This document shows, in pieces, positions 17,481 to 25,234 of a stretch of DNA of 34,912 nucleotides. Origin of the DNA: Bacteroides sp. (GTDB lineage: Bacteria > Bacteroidota > Bacteroidia > Bacteroidales > Muribaculaceae). Numbering within the stretch: the stretch's first letter is position 1; each line of letters opens with the position of its first letter. Made by a program: the position numbers and the translations under genes. The stretch is taken from the NCBI GenBank assembly GCA_014802265.1, contig JAAVCP010000004.1, forward strand, positions 72,109 through 107,020, in the 5' to 3' direction. The notes below the pieces were generated by a model that had not been told where the DNA came from, searched no databases, and worked only from the letters and a program-made list of their open reading frames with translations.

Positions 17481-17657
17481 AAACGTGAGCCAACTATGCC
17501 CCGTCTTGATTTGATGGTCGTAGAAACAATTAGCACAAATGTAACAATAGTAGTCCACGCTATACGCGTGAGAGCCACTATGCCGATCCTTGTGCTACTT
17601 GTCGAATTACTACGTTCTCAAATCACAAGATGAGCATAACGCTTCTTGATTTACCAA
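17481..17657 (-). promoter_or_regulatory. structured 5' leader element, copy 1
   Basis: About 177 bases that share long conserved blocks with 20122-20295. Predicted pairings (plus coordinates): 17507-17514 with 17618-17625 (8 bp), 17519-17523 with 17610-17614 (5 bp), 17531-17538 with 17590-17597 (8 bp), and a conserved central hairpin 17556-17560 with 17566-17570 (CACGC/GCGTG). The three outer stems have different sequences in copy 2 but remain paired. The element ends 50 bases before the lipoprotein start codon and lies after a TAAATTTG box at 17681-17688, so it is probably transcribed as the 5' UTR. No Rfam class is recognised from memory. Confidence 0.7.
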
Positions 17658-17680
17658 ATTGTCCAAAGACAATTCGATTG

Positions 17681-17688
17681 CAAATTTA
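17681..17688 (-). promoter_or_regulatory. -7 box upstream of structured leader copy 1
   Basis: TAAATTTG on the minus strand. The -33 position is poor (no TTTG at the usual spacing). Use of this box would give a leader of about 250 bases containing the whole structured element. Confidence 0.45.
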
Positions 17689-17784
17689 CAAAATTCCCTT
17701 AATATATTGCCATTCATAGCCTCAAATCTTCGAAAATAAATTGAAATCGTTAGAATTAATGAAATAAAACACTGTTAAATTATA

Positions 17785-18904
17785 AGTAGGTTCTCAAATT
17801 AAAAGTATAATAAATGGCACGTTTTTGCAATATACCCAGTGTACTGACAAAAATTATGAAAGACACTATGGGAAAGACAAAGACACTTATACTGAACGAA
17901 GCGGAACATACCGCTTTGGAGAATGCGTACCGTTTCGGGTCATGCCATCGTTTTCGCATGCGTTGCAAAGCCGTGCTTATGAGGGCGGATGGAGTTCCGG
18001 TGCCGGAGATATCGACCTTTGTGGGATACATACCGGTTGTGATATACCGGTGGCTGAAACGATACCGGGAGCAGGGACTGGATGACCTGCGCGAGAAAGG
18101 AGGTAGGGGTGTGAAGCCTCTTATGGACTCATCCGACCGTACAACCGTGGAGGAAGTCATAAGGAAACAGCCAATGAGCGTAAAGACGGCAAAGGTGGAA
18201 TGGGAGGAATCCTCCGGTAAAAAGGTGAGCGACCAGACGTTCAGACGTTTTTTAGCAGCATTGACGCAAGATATAAGCGTATAAGAAAACGCCCAAGGGG
18301 AAACCCTCGTCGCAGCTGGAAGACCTTAAAAAGGAGCAGCTATAGGAACTTGTAAAACTCTGAGAAGACGGATACATAGACCTCCGGTTTGGAGACGAGA
18401 GCCATGTATGCACAAGTGGCTACGTCCCGTTTGGATGGCATCTGAGGGATGAGGATGTGTTCGTGCCTTCCGATTACAGGCATCGGCTCAACATCTTCGG
18501 GATGATCTCCCCTGCCTGTCTTTATGACGGATTCGAGACCGGGGACACCATTGACGGTAAAGTCCTTGCTGATTTTCTCGATGGTTTTTCCAAAAAAATC
18601 ACAAACCCACGGTACTGGTCCTCGACAACGCTTCGATACACCGCGCCCGCATGGCGGATGAATGGATGGAGAGGGGTTTGTTTCTCTTCTTCCTGCCTCC
18701 CTATTCCCCACACCTCAACATAGCCGAGACATTGTGGAGAATCCTAAAGGGTAAATGGCTCAAGCCGCATCATTACTGCAGTAGGAATACACTTCACCAG
18801 ACAACCCGTGAAATCCTTGCTGGAGTTGGTTCGGAGTATGTGATCAATTTTTCTCGTGCTTATACAGCTTGAGTTTTATTATACTTTTATTGTGAATAGC
18901 TACT
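17785..18904 (+). mobile_element. IS630-family insertion sequence (inactive)
   Basis: About 1.12 kb with imperfect terminal inverted repeats of roughly 29 bases (17785-17813 and 18876-18904; the innermost 13 bases, AAGTATAATAAA and one more, are nearly identical). It is flanked on both sides by a TA dinucleotide (17783-17784, 18905-18906), the target duplicated by IS630/Tc1-type elements. It lies between the two leader-containing operons. Its transposase is broken. Confidence 0.85.
17868..18872 (+). pseudogene. IS630-family transposase, frameshifted
   Basis: The N-terminal part (17868-18284) is a helix-turn-helix DNA-binding region (KAVLMRADGVPVPEIS...VVIYRWLKRYREQG). A frameshift near 18270, stop codons near 18342 and 18361, and another frameshift near 18607 break the catalytic part. 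Across the frames the DDE residues can be read: D in FGDESHVC, D in VLVLDNASIHRAR, E in PHLNIAETLWRILKGKW. The start may be 17868 (MGKTK) or the upstream ATG at 17814. No intact transposase can be made, so movement would need a helper. Confidence 0.85.
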
Positions 18905-19352
18905 TACGAGCTTTAAATTTATAATATCTCTTATCTTGATTTGGGTAGATCACTGGATCCTGCGCTGCTTCCTGCACCCACAGTTCATTAGGGGTAAGTT
19001 TTTCTATAAGCCAGTAACCCTCCACAACATGACCTGCCAAGTATATTACTGAAAAGTTCTCTGTTGTGAATGTCCATTGAAAATATGAGACTTCCTCTTT
19101 TTGGGAAGCATCGGAAAAAGAACCGGAAGCAATCCATCCTTTTCCTGTTTTTTCAAATTTATAGATACGTGTATCATCATCAAATTCATATTCATCGCCA
19201 TAGCCGGGATTATAATACGACATGAGCCATTCTGAATCACTCAGAAGAGAAATCGTAGATAGTTGTCCTTCATCAAGATACCCCGTGCGTCCATCACAGG
19301 ATACAAATAATATTCCCATGAGGATCAATAATGAGAGGATACGAGATTTCAT
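18900..19352 (-). CDS. hypothetical lipoprotein, 3' end altered by an IS
   Basis: 150 residues with a lipoprotein signal peptide (MKSRILSLL..., lipobox LFVSC, Cys19). The mature part (DSEWLMSYYNPGYGDEYEFDD, YKFEKTGKGWIASGSF, FQWTFTTENFSVIYLAG) suggests a small beta-barrel of lipocalin-like type, common in Bacteroidales, but this is only a fold impression. It overlaps the upstream lipoprotein gene by four bases, so translation is coupled. The stop codon TAG (18902-18900) is inside the IS630 end. Rejoining the two TA flanks predicts an original ending of two isoleucines and a stop in place of the present final lysine. Confidence 0.65.
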   Translation of the reverse strand: MKSRILSLLILMGILFVSCDGRTGYLDEGQLSTISLLSDSEWLMSYYNPGYGDEYEFDDDTRIYKFEKTGKGWIASGSFSDASQKEEVSYFQWTFTTENFSVIYLAGHVVEGYWLIEKLTPNELWVQEAAQDPVIYPNQDKRYYKFKARK

Positions 19353-20074
19353 CTGGAAATTGAGACTGATATGTTTCCGGTACCAATGATCGTCATTCCA
19401 CTGATAGTCTTATTGTTGTCGACTATTGACGGAGATACAAGCCTGTAGGAGTGTTCAGGAATAAAGGATTGTACTCCTGATATGAATATTATTTCAGCAT
19501 TCTCGTCATTCTGATCGCCGAGCGTCACCTGTGCACAATAGAAAGCAGAGGAGTTTCCGGTATTGACGGTCATAATCATATCTGACTGGGAGAAGAAGTT
19601 GGTACTTTTGTTTTTACCCTCTATCAAGGTCAATGAGGCAACCCTGTTAAGATTATAAGGTTCTTTTCTAAGTCTTGACATAATGAACGAGTCATTTTCA
19701 TCACCGTCTATTACTACATCTGATGTCTGTGTGGAATATATGAAGGCACTTGCCAGACCTGAGCGTTTGACTACTGACAGTTGACTGTTGACATTCTCCA
19801 TTTCTCTGAGAAAGCGGTCTTTGTTTATCTGACTGACTTCTATAAACTCCTCCTGGCTTCTGTTTATTACATAGTCAGTGGTCGTGATCTTCTTATCTTG
19901 ATTTAACACATAAGTTCCTGTAGTCTTATCAACCTCTACGAACTGTGCCATTATTCGGGCATCAGTCTCGTATGCCCTGATAGATTCTGGTTCGTTGAAC
20001 ATGGTGTTGTCGTCACTACAACTGGCAAAGAGTGAAAGCACTCCTAACATTGTGGGAAGAAGAAACCTTTTCAT
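19349..20074 (-). CDS. hypothetical lipoprotein
   Basis: 241 residues with a lipoprotein signal (MKRFLLPTMLGVLSL, lipobox FASC, Cys19). The remainder is acidic and polar with no motif I can name. The C-terminal part (about 160-241) is rich in beta-strand-like stretches (MIMTVNTGNSSAFYCAQVTLGD, YRLVSPSIVDNN). It is the first gene of a two-gene operon with the next lipoprotein (four-base overlap) and follows structured leader copy 2, whose edge is 47 bases from the ATG. Likely cell-surface or periplasmic; function unknown. Confidence 0.65.
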   Translation of the reverse strand: MKRFLLPTMLGVLSLFASCSDDNTMFNEPESIRAYETDARIMAQFVEVDKTTGTYVLNQDKKITTTDYVINRSQEEFIEVSQINKDRFLREMENVNSQLSVVKRSGLASAFIYSTQTSDVVIDGDENDSFIMSRLRKEPYNLNRVASLTLIEGKNKSTNFFSQSDMIMTVNTGNSSAFYCAQVTLGDQNDENAEIIFISGVQSFIPEHSYRLVSPSIVDNNKTISGMTIIGTGNISVSISR

Positions 20075-20121
20075 ATCTTACTGTTTTATCCCCACTGACT
20101 CAATGGAGAGGTTAATGAAAG

Positions 20122-20295
20122 AAACGTGAGCCAACTATGCCACGTCCTAAGTGATGGCCCTGAGAAAGCCAGTGAGCAGATGTAACAATAGCAGCCCACG
20201 CTATACGCGTGAGAACCACTATGCTATCCTTGCTCTATTGAAAATTTCTCAGGTTTTCACTTACAAGATAAGCATAACGCTTCTTAGTTTACCAA
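20122..20295 (-). promoter_or_regulatory. structured 5' leader element, copy 2
   Basis: About 174 bases, homologous to 17481-17657. Pairings (plus coordinates): 20148-20154 with 20257-20263 (7 bp), 20159-20167 with 20245-20253 (9 bp), 20174-20178 with 20231-20235 (5 bp), a central pairing 20188-20193 with 20222-20227, and the same CACGC/GCGTG hairpin as copy 1. Stems sit at the positions homologous to copy 1 but with different bases. It ends 47 bases before the lipoprotein start at 20074, behind a promoter at 20329-20358. Confidence 0.7.
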
Positions 20296-20328
20296 TATAT
20301 TAAGGACTGACCGTAGTTAATCCTACTA

Positions 20329-20358
20329 CAAAATTACACAAAATAGTTGGAATACAAA
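20329..20358 (-). promoter_or_regulatory. promoter upstream of structured leader copy 2
   Basis: On the minus strand TTTG (20358-20355), an 18-base spacer, then TAATTTTG (20336-20329). It would produce a leader of about 250 bases containing the element. The rest of 20359-20584 shows nothing further that I can support. Confidence 0.55.
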
Positions 20359-20584
20359 AATCCTAAGCTCTGAAAATTTGTAAGTTATATAGAAGAAGTG
20401 CAAATAAGGTACAAAATCTTGTTTGAGACTTTTTATACCCTTTGGAACCACGGGTCCGCGAACTGTAAGCAGGGTCAATGTGTTAACTAATTGTCGGAGG
20501 GAATAACAGATCTTCGGCTGAACTTAATTCTTATGAAGCCTATATGGCTTTTAATAAATAATCTTAATAAATTATACTTGTACT

Positions 20585-21220
20585 ATGGAAATTACAATAT
20601 GGCAAGACTTTGCGTGTCCGTTCTGTTATATCGGTGAGACTCAGTTGGAGGAAATTATTAATAAAATGAATCTGTCGGGTGATGTAAAAATGCAGTTTAG
20701 GGCTTATCAGCTTGATCCGAATGCGCCAACAGTGCCAGTGGAGTCAATGACTCAGCATTTTATGTCTGAACATGGAAACACAGAGGAGGAAGCACAGCAT
20801 CTTATTGAAAGGATAACTAAAATGGCAGCCAGGGTAGGGTTAGACTATAAACTTGCCACTGCACAGGTATGCAACACTTTTGATGCTCACCGATTGATGA
20901 AATATGCCCAAGATCATGCTTCGCAGGAAATCTTCATAAAATTAAATTTTGAAATTTTTCATGCTAATTTCATAGATAATCTCAGGCTTTCTGATCATAA
21001 CGTTTTGCTTTCCATAGCAGAGAATTGTGCCCTTGACAAGAATGAGGTAGGGAAGATGCTCGAAAGTGATATGTATGGTGAGCAGGTAAGGCAAGATGAG
21101 AAAGAGATTAATGAGCGAAAAGATTTCGAGCTTATACCTTATATAGTGTTTGACGACAATATGGTCTTACAAGGGGTAATAAGTCCCGGGGCTATGAAAA
21201 AAGCATTGTCATCAAACTAA
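20585..21220 (+). CDS. DsbA-family oxidoreductase, FrnE type
   Basis: 211 residues. It has the FrnE-like DsbA fold: thioredoxin CxxC C11-PF-C14 in WQDFACPFCYIGE, a helical insertion (about 60-150) containing CNTFDAHRLMKYA, and a C-terminal strand with FELIPYIVFDDNMVLQGVISPGAM, where the Ile-Pro is the expected cis-proline of the fold. There is no signal peptide, so it is cytoplasmic, as other FrnE proteins are. The likely activity is thiol-disulfide exchange; the physiological substrate is unknown. It is monocistronic and followed by a terminator. Confidence 0.85.
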   Translation: MEITIWQDFACPFCYIGETQLEEIINKMNLSGDVKMQFRAYQLDPNAPTVPVESMTQHFMSEHGNTEEEAQHLIERITKMAARVGLDYKLATAQVCNTFDAHRLMKYAQDHASQEIFIKLNFEIFHANFIDNLRLSDHNVLLSIAENCALDKNEVGKMLESDMYGEQVRQDEKEINERKDFELIPYIVFDDNMVLQGVISPGAMKKALSSN

Positions 21221-21246
21221 AGACATTTAGATAATCCACTGCCAAA

Positions 21247-21281
21247 GAGGGTGTATTATAATGTGAATATGATACACCCTC
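21247..21281. terminator. terminator between convergent genes
   Basis: Perfect 10-bp stem GAGGGTGTAT / ATACACCCTC with a 15-base loop, followed by AGTTTATAT. It lies between the FrnE-like gene (+) and the small membrane protein gene (-). Confidence 0.65.
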
Positions 21282-21307
21282 AGTTTATATCTGTTATATG
21301 CTGACCT

Positions 21308-21547
21308 TTACGTGTTAAAGTAATTGAGACTTAAGCGGATAATATAAATAATTATTATAAATAGGACTGTTGAAATTAAGCCGCGCTTCCAATCTTTTAT
21401 TTTCTTTGGAAGGAGATAACAGATTGCAGCAAATATCACTCCACCTAATATGCCTGCAAGAGCATGATTCAGGTTTGGTAGAAGTTCGGAGATGGCAATA
21501 TATGCAAACGCACCGAATACGCCGAAGAGAATTGGTTTCCAGTTCAT
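21308..21547 (-). CDS. small membrane protein
   Basis: 79 residues with three hydrophobic segments (about 6-22, 30-47, 56-75) separated by a basic loop (PKKIKDWKRG). No known domain is recognised. It has a convincing ATG and the composition of a real inner-membrane protein, and stands alone between two intergenic regions. Function is unknown. Confidence 0.5.
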   Translation of the reverse strand: MNWKPILFGVFGAFAYIAISELLPNLNHALAGILGGVIFAAICYLLPKKIKDWKRGLISTVLFIIIIYIIRLSLNYFNT

Positions 21548-21855
21548 AGCTGAGAAGGGTTAAATTAACAATTTAGATTATTCGTTACTATTAGCACGAC
21601 TTGCGAATGATATAATGATAGTACAAAATTAAGGAAATTTTATCAAATCCTAAACTACATCACCTTACATTGATAAATGTAATGGGCTGATTATAAAAAT
21701 TTAGATAATATTTTTTCTTACATTGCCTTACTCATTAAGAAATTATCTGAAATAATTTTAGGTGGCTAAAATCAAGGTTTTGTAATATACGAATTACTTG
21801 TTAATTTCGTTGTTAGAAGTATGAGTTCTACCATAATATTTTTAAAAATAACGTT
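21548..21855. other. intergenic region without recognised gene
   Basis: About 300 AT-rich bases between divergent genes, so it should hold promoters for both. A short perfect hairpin (TTACATT-GATA-AATGTAA, 21665-21682) is present. No clear consensus promoter or ORF was found. Confidence 0.4.
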
Positions 21856-22893
21856 ATGAGAAGAAATAAGTTAAAGTATAATTTAGCTTTATTGTTAGTC
21901 ATATTGTTTCCAATTTTTAGGGCTGAGGCTGTTGAACCGACTTGGAGCATTGATTTTGGCTCTGTGTTTGATAATAGGGAGGGGGATGAAAAGATGAATA
22001 AGGCACGCACCTTTTTCTTTACCACCCTGGCTCCGGAAATCGGAATAAAATTTACACCAAAAGATAGGATCGCGGGAGGAGCAGTGTGGAATCAACCTCT
22101 TGAAAATAGCGTGAAAGATGGCAAAATAATACCTACACTATATTATCGTCATGAATCTGACACATGGAAATTTTCGATGGGAATGTTTCCGCGTACCCAA
22201 CTTCGTGAACCCTTACCGGGATTCCTATGGTGTGATTCCCTGGCATATTTTCAACGCAATATAAGGGGAGCATTGGTGCAGTATAATCATGAAAAAGGTT
22301 TTTTTGATGCCTATATAGACTGGCGCCAAATGCAGAAACATGTGAAGAGGGAAGCTTTTAATATAGTCTTCCACGGAGAATGGCATCCGAAAAAGACATC
22401 TTTCTTGATTGGGGCTCATCTGATGATGAACCATCTGGCTAAATCAAAGACTCACGGTCTTTATGAATCAGTGGTTGACAATTTTCTTGTTAATCCCTAT
22501 ATTGGTTTTGATTTTGGCTCACACAGTCTACTTGACAGTCTGTGTGTGAAATTTGGCTCATTGACCACAATAGAGCGTCATCGCACCCATACCGGATGGA
22601 GTGCGTCCGGTGGAGGTTGGATAGAGGCTTGTGGAGAATGGAAATTCTTAGGACTCAGGAATTCATTATATGTTGGCAAAGAATTATTTCCATTATATTC
22701 AGAATTTGGTGCGCTTCTTTATCAAGGGGAGGCATATTATCAGTCGTCATTCTATGATAGGTTAGATCTGTATGGGAAAATCTATAAGAATAAATTCATG
22801 GAGCTTGAGGCGCAGCTTAATTTCAATTTTGCAAAGGGTGGCTTTATGTTTTATCAGCGACTTATATTGGATATTCATTTTGGTAATCTTTGA
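21856..22893 (+). CDS. putative outer-membrane beta-barrel protein
   Basis: 345 residues. N-terminal signal peptide (MRRNKLKYNLALLLVILF, likely cut after AEA near residue 25). The mature part alternates aromatic and polar residues in many short strands (WKFSMGMFPRT, GALVQYNHEKGFFDAYIDW, YIGFDFGSHSLLDSL, LEAQLNFNF) and ends in an aromatic-rich strand, as expected of a barrel or porin-like protein. No family was recognised. It is the last protein gene of the segment between the two tRNA clusters. The surface location is inference. Confidence 0.55.
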   Translation: MRRNKLKYNLALLLVILFPIFRAEAVEPTWSIDFGSVFDNREGDEKMNKARTFFFTTLAPEIGIKFTPKDRIAGGAVWNQPLENSVKDGKIIPTLYYRHESDTWKFSMGMFPRTQLREPLPGFLWCDSLAYFQRNIRGALVQYNHEKGFFDAYIDWRQMQKHVKREAFNIVFHGEWHPKKTSFLIGAHLMMNHLAKSKTHGLYESVVDNFLVNPYIGFDFGSHSLLDSLCVKFGSLTTIERHRTHTGWSASGGGWIEACGEWKFLGLRNSLYVGKELFPLYSEFGALLYQGEAYYQSSFYDRLDLYGKIYKNKFMELEAQLNFNFAKGGFMFYQRLILDIHFGNL

Positions 22894-23006
22894 GAGGAGA
22901 GAGTTATATCAGATGATCTCATGAAAAAAAGATAGTCTGACATAGGGTTGATTTCTAAGGAGTTAAAGAGGGATTAAAAATATGTGTAAAATTTTTTACT
23001 TGAAAA

Positions 23007-23038
23007 TTTGCACAGAATTAAAAAAGGTTGTAACTTTG
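23007..23038 (+). promoter_or_regulatory. promoter of the Gly-Gly-Leu tRNA cluster
   Basis: TTTG (23007-23010), a 20-base spacer, TAACTTTG (23031-23038): exact Bacteroidetes consensus. The first tRNA begins 45 bases later. Confidence 0.85.
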
Positions 23039-23082
23039 CACTCGCAAAAGGGAAGCAAGTGAGCTTCTTGAGAGCAAAGAAT

Positions 23083-23155
<73 letters not shown>

Positions 23156-23192
23156 CCAAATAAAATTCTAACTTGAGTAAAGTCAAGTAGTC

Positions 23193-23265
<73 letters not shown>

Positions 23266-23281
23266 CCAACTCTCAACAAAT

Positions 23282-23365
23282 GTCCAGGTGGCGGAATTGG
23301 TAGACGCGCTACTTTGAGGGGGTAGTGGCCGGTAGGCTGTGTGAGTTCGAGTCTCATCTTGGACA
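23282..23365 (+). tRNA. tRNA-Leu(GAG)
   Basis: 84 bases, identical to the two minus-strand copies: acceptor GTCCAGG/CTTGGAC, discriminator A, anticodon GAG, long variable arm. Confidence 0.95.
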
Positions 23366-23371
23366 CTGAAT

Positions 23372-23405
23372 TTACCACAGATGTTTTTCTTAGCATCTGT
23401 GGTAA
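23372..23405 (+). terminator. tRNA cluster terminator
   Basis: Perfect 12-bp stem (23372-23383 with 23394-23405), 10-base loop, followed by GTTTTTAT. It ends the tRNA transcript just before the AlaX-like gene, which may receive some read-through. Confidence 0.8.
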
Positions 23406-23426
23406 GTTTTTATAAACAGTTCATCT

Positions 23427-23897
23427 ATGGAAGAAAATCAACCGATATTAAACGAACATAATAAGCAGGAGTTTCCGCCGATGCACTCGGCTGAACATCT
23501 GCTTAACGGTGAGATGGCAAGAAGATATGGGTGTGGAAGAGCCTTTAGTGCACATTTGGAGAGAAAAAAATCCAAACTTGATTACCATTTACCCCAATCC
23601 CTGACAGACAATGACCTGCGTGACCTTGAAAACTATATAAATGCTATTGTGAAGGAGAATGTCACAGTGACGGAGGAATACATTACGCAGGAGGAGGCTA
23701 AGGCAAGATTTGACCTTAGCAGATTGCCTGATGGGGCATCTGAAACTCTGAGGGTTATCCATATCGGGAATTATGATGAATGTCTATGTGCGGGCACTCA
23801 TGTTGCCTCAACTGGCGAAATAGGGGAGTTTCGCATCACAAGTAGTCGTTGGGCTGATGGCGTACAGCGAATTGTGTTTCGTCTGAAAGAGGTATAG
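23427..23897 (+). CDS. stand-alone tRNA-editing domain protein (AlaX-like)
   Basis: 156 residues matching the second additional domain of alanyl/threonyl-tRNA synthetases. Zinc-ligand motifs are H20-SAE-H24 and C121-AGT-H125, the two halves of the deacylase active site. Such free-standing proteins hydrolyse mischarged tRNAs (usually Ser or Gly on tRNA-Ala) in the cytoplasm. The length fits the short AlaX type with no synthetase or C-terminal domain. It lies 61 bases after a Gly-Gly-Leu tRNA cluster, separated by a terminator. The specificity cannot be read from sequence; an AlaX or threonyl-type editor are both possible. Confidence 0.8.
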   Translation: MEENQPILNEHNKQEFPPMHSAEHLLNGEMARRYGCGRAFSAHLERKKSKLDYHLPQSLTDNDLRDLENYINAIVKENVTVTEEYITQEEAKARFDLSRLPDGASETLRVIHIGNYDECLCAGTHVASTGEIGEFRITSSRWADGVQRIVFRLKEV

Positions 23898-24063
23898 ATT
23901 TTATTAGAATCACTTTTTATTAAAAAATCAGGCTTTCTACTAAACTTTTTAAGTTCCTGATTTGTATTATATACAGAGAATCGTTTTATACATGATCATA
24001 GAATTTAAAAGTATTCATCGATTTTCAATTCATGATGTTAGGTTAGTTTAATAAGTATTATGG

Positions 24064-24109
24064 AAAACGCACTAAGCGGTCGATGTGAATCGACTGCTTA
24101 GTGCGTTTT
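24064..24109. terminator. long bidirectional terminator
   Basis: 21-bp stem (24064-24084 with 24089-24109) with a single G-T wobble and a GTGA loop. A4 at the start and T4 at the end give a T-tract on both strands. It separates the convergent AlaX-like and HU/SPOR genes; nothing else is seen in 23898-24165. Confidence 0.85.
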
Positions 24110-24165
24110 GATTTACCTATGAAAAAATGGTGCGTTTTGTAGATTGACACGCTATGACTATGAAA

Positions 24166-25125
24166 TCATTTGCGGCTCCAAATCCATGCATTAGGATATT
24201 TTGCGTGAATATCCTTTGAATTCAACAGCTTTTTTAATTCCTCAATGTTGTCGGAAGCTGCCACAGCTACACGAGTGACTTTCGTTGACTCCACGATCTG
24301 CATGTCAGCATCTTTTGAATGGGCAGCCATATAGGTCTTGGCTTCGGTATCAGTTTTAAATGTGCCGACTATAAGATAATGGTTGGGTAATGAAACCTCA
24401 CTGATGGTTTCTTCAAGAGGTGCGGGGATCTGTGTGGTATCAACAGCAATTGCCGCAGGAATCTCTTTTACTGTTGGAACAGACGGTGTACTTGTCTTTA
24501 CCGGAACCGGAATCACAGACGCACGTTGTTCACGCTTGTCAACAGGAATAGGATAAAGAATGAAAGCGATAACAAAGGCTGCCAAAATAGAAAAAGCCAC
24601 TGCCACTTTTGAGAAAGTTTTGTGAAGACGGAATAAACCTGCAACCGCATGAGCATGTTCTTCTTTCGTTATTACGGATTCGGCTTCCTGTTTTTCATTA
24701 TTCTCTTCCTCCTTAGTGAGATTAAGAGGCAAATAGCCTAACTTGGCATTGGCTTCATTTGTGTCTGCTGAAGGGGTAAAAATAATATTTCCCTCATCAC
24801 CTAATCTTAAGGAGCCAAGGCTACCAGCCTTAATTTCTTTGTTAGTATTGAGGTTAGTTTTAATCTGGGAGGTCTCACGCATGATAATCTTACGTGCCTC
24901 CTCAAAACTGATATGAGATCTTCTTACAATAGAATTTGCCAGCAGTCCGTCATCTGATGCAACAGCTTGATTAAACATCACGCCTCGGGAGGGAGGAAGA
25001 ATAATCTCATTCTCACAATCAAGCTCAGCAGGAGACGTAATGACTATGAATGCACCTAATCTGGGCACAATCACGCAGTCGTGGCTCAACAGCAGATATT
25101 CAATATGGGAGAAAAGATTGGTCAT
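24166..25125 (-). CDS. HU-CCDC81 / SPOR domain protein
   Basis: 319 residues. The N-terminus (about 1-75; HDCVIVPRLGAFIV, RGVMFNQAVASDDGLLANSIV) matches the Bacteroidetes HU-CCDC81-type domain, followed by a second HU-like part (to about 125, GSLGSLRLGDEGNIIFTP). One transmembrane helix lies at about 172-193, a Pro/Thr-rich stretch follows, and a C-terminal SPOR domain (about 245-315; HYLIVGTFKTDTEAKTYM) would bind denuded peptidoglycan at division sites. The topology puts the HU part in the cytoplasm and SPOR in the periplasm. This pairing is known in Bacteroidetes and suggests a cell-division or envelope role. It has its own promoter at 25176-25207. Confidence 0.85.
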   Translation of the reverse strand: MTNLFSHIEYLLLSHDCVIVPRLGAFIVITSPAELDCENEIILPPSRGVMFNQAVASDDGLLANSIVRRSHISFEEARKIIMRETSQIKTNLNTNKEIKAGSLGSLRLGDEGNIIFTPSADTNEANAKLGYLPLNLTKEEENNEKQEAESVITKEEHAHAVAGLFRLHKTFSKVAVAFSILAAFVIAFILYPIPVDKREQRASVIPVPVKTSTPSVPTVKEIPAAIAVDTTQIPAPLEETISEVSLPNHYLIVGTFKTDTEAKTYMAAHSKDADMQIVESTKVTRVAVAASDNIEELKKLLNSKDIHAKYPNAWIWSRK

Positions 25126-25175
25126 GATGTTGATGTCTTATTTTTATTTTATGGGCTATATTATAAAATTTATTG

Positions 25176-25207
25176 CAAAGTTAATAAAATTTTTCTTGAA
25201 ATGCCAA
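25176..25207 (-). promoter_or_regulatory. promoter of the HU/SPOR gene
   Basis: On the minus strand TTGG (25207-25204), a 20-base spacer, TAACTTTG (25183-25176). The -33 box is one base off consensus. It lies 51 bases before the start codon, in the gap after the TPR gene. Confidence 0.65.
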
Positions 25208-25234
25208 CTATAGATATCAAAAATTATTTATGAT

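Noticed and set aside
17481..17657. Retron msr-msd or diversity-generating template
   Set aside because: No reverse transcriptase gene lies anywhere in the window.
17481..20295. The duplicated leader as a CRISPR array, integron attC pair or MITE
   Set aside because: There are only two copies 2.6 kb apart with no spacers, no GTTRRRY/RYYYAAC attC ends, no terminal inverted repeats with target duplication, and both copies keep one orientation and spacing to a start codon.
15870..22893. Defence system in the accessory segment
   Set aside because: None of the genes shows nuclease, helicase, toxin, NTPase or TIR-type domains; they are exported, membrane or oxidoreductase proteins.
15054..23082. 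Integrative element or prophage between the tRNAs
   Set aside because: No integrase, relaxase, phage structural or conjugation gene was found; the segment holds only dead IS copies and ordinary cargo.
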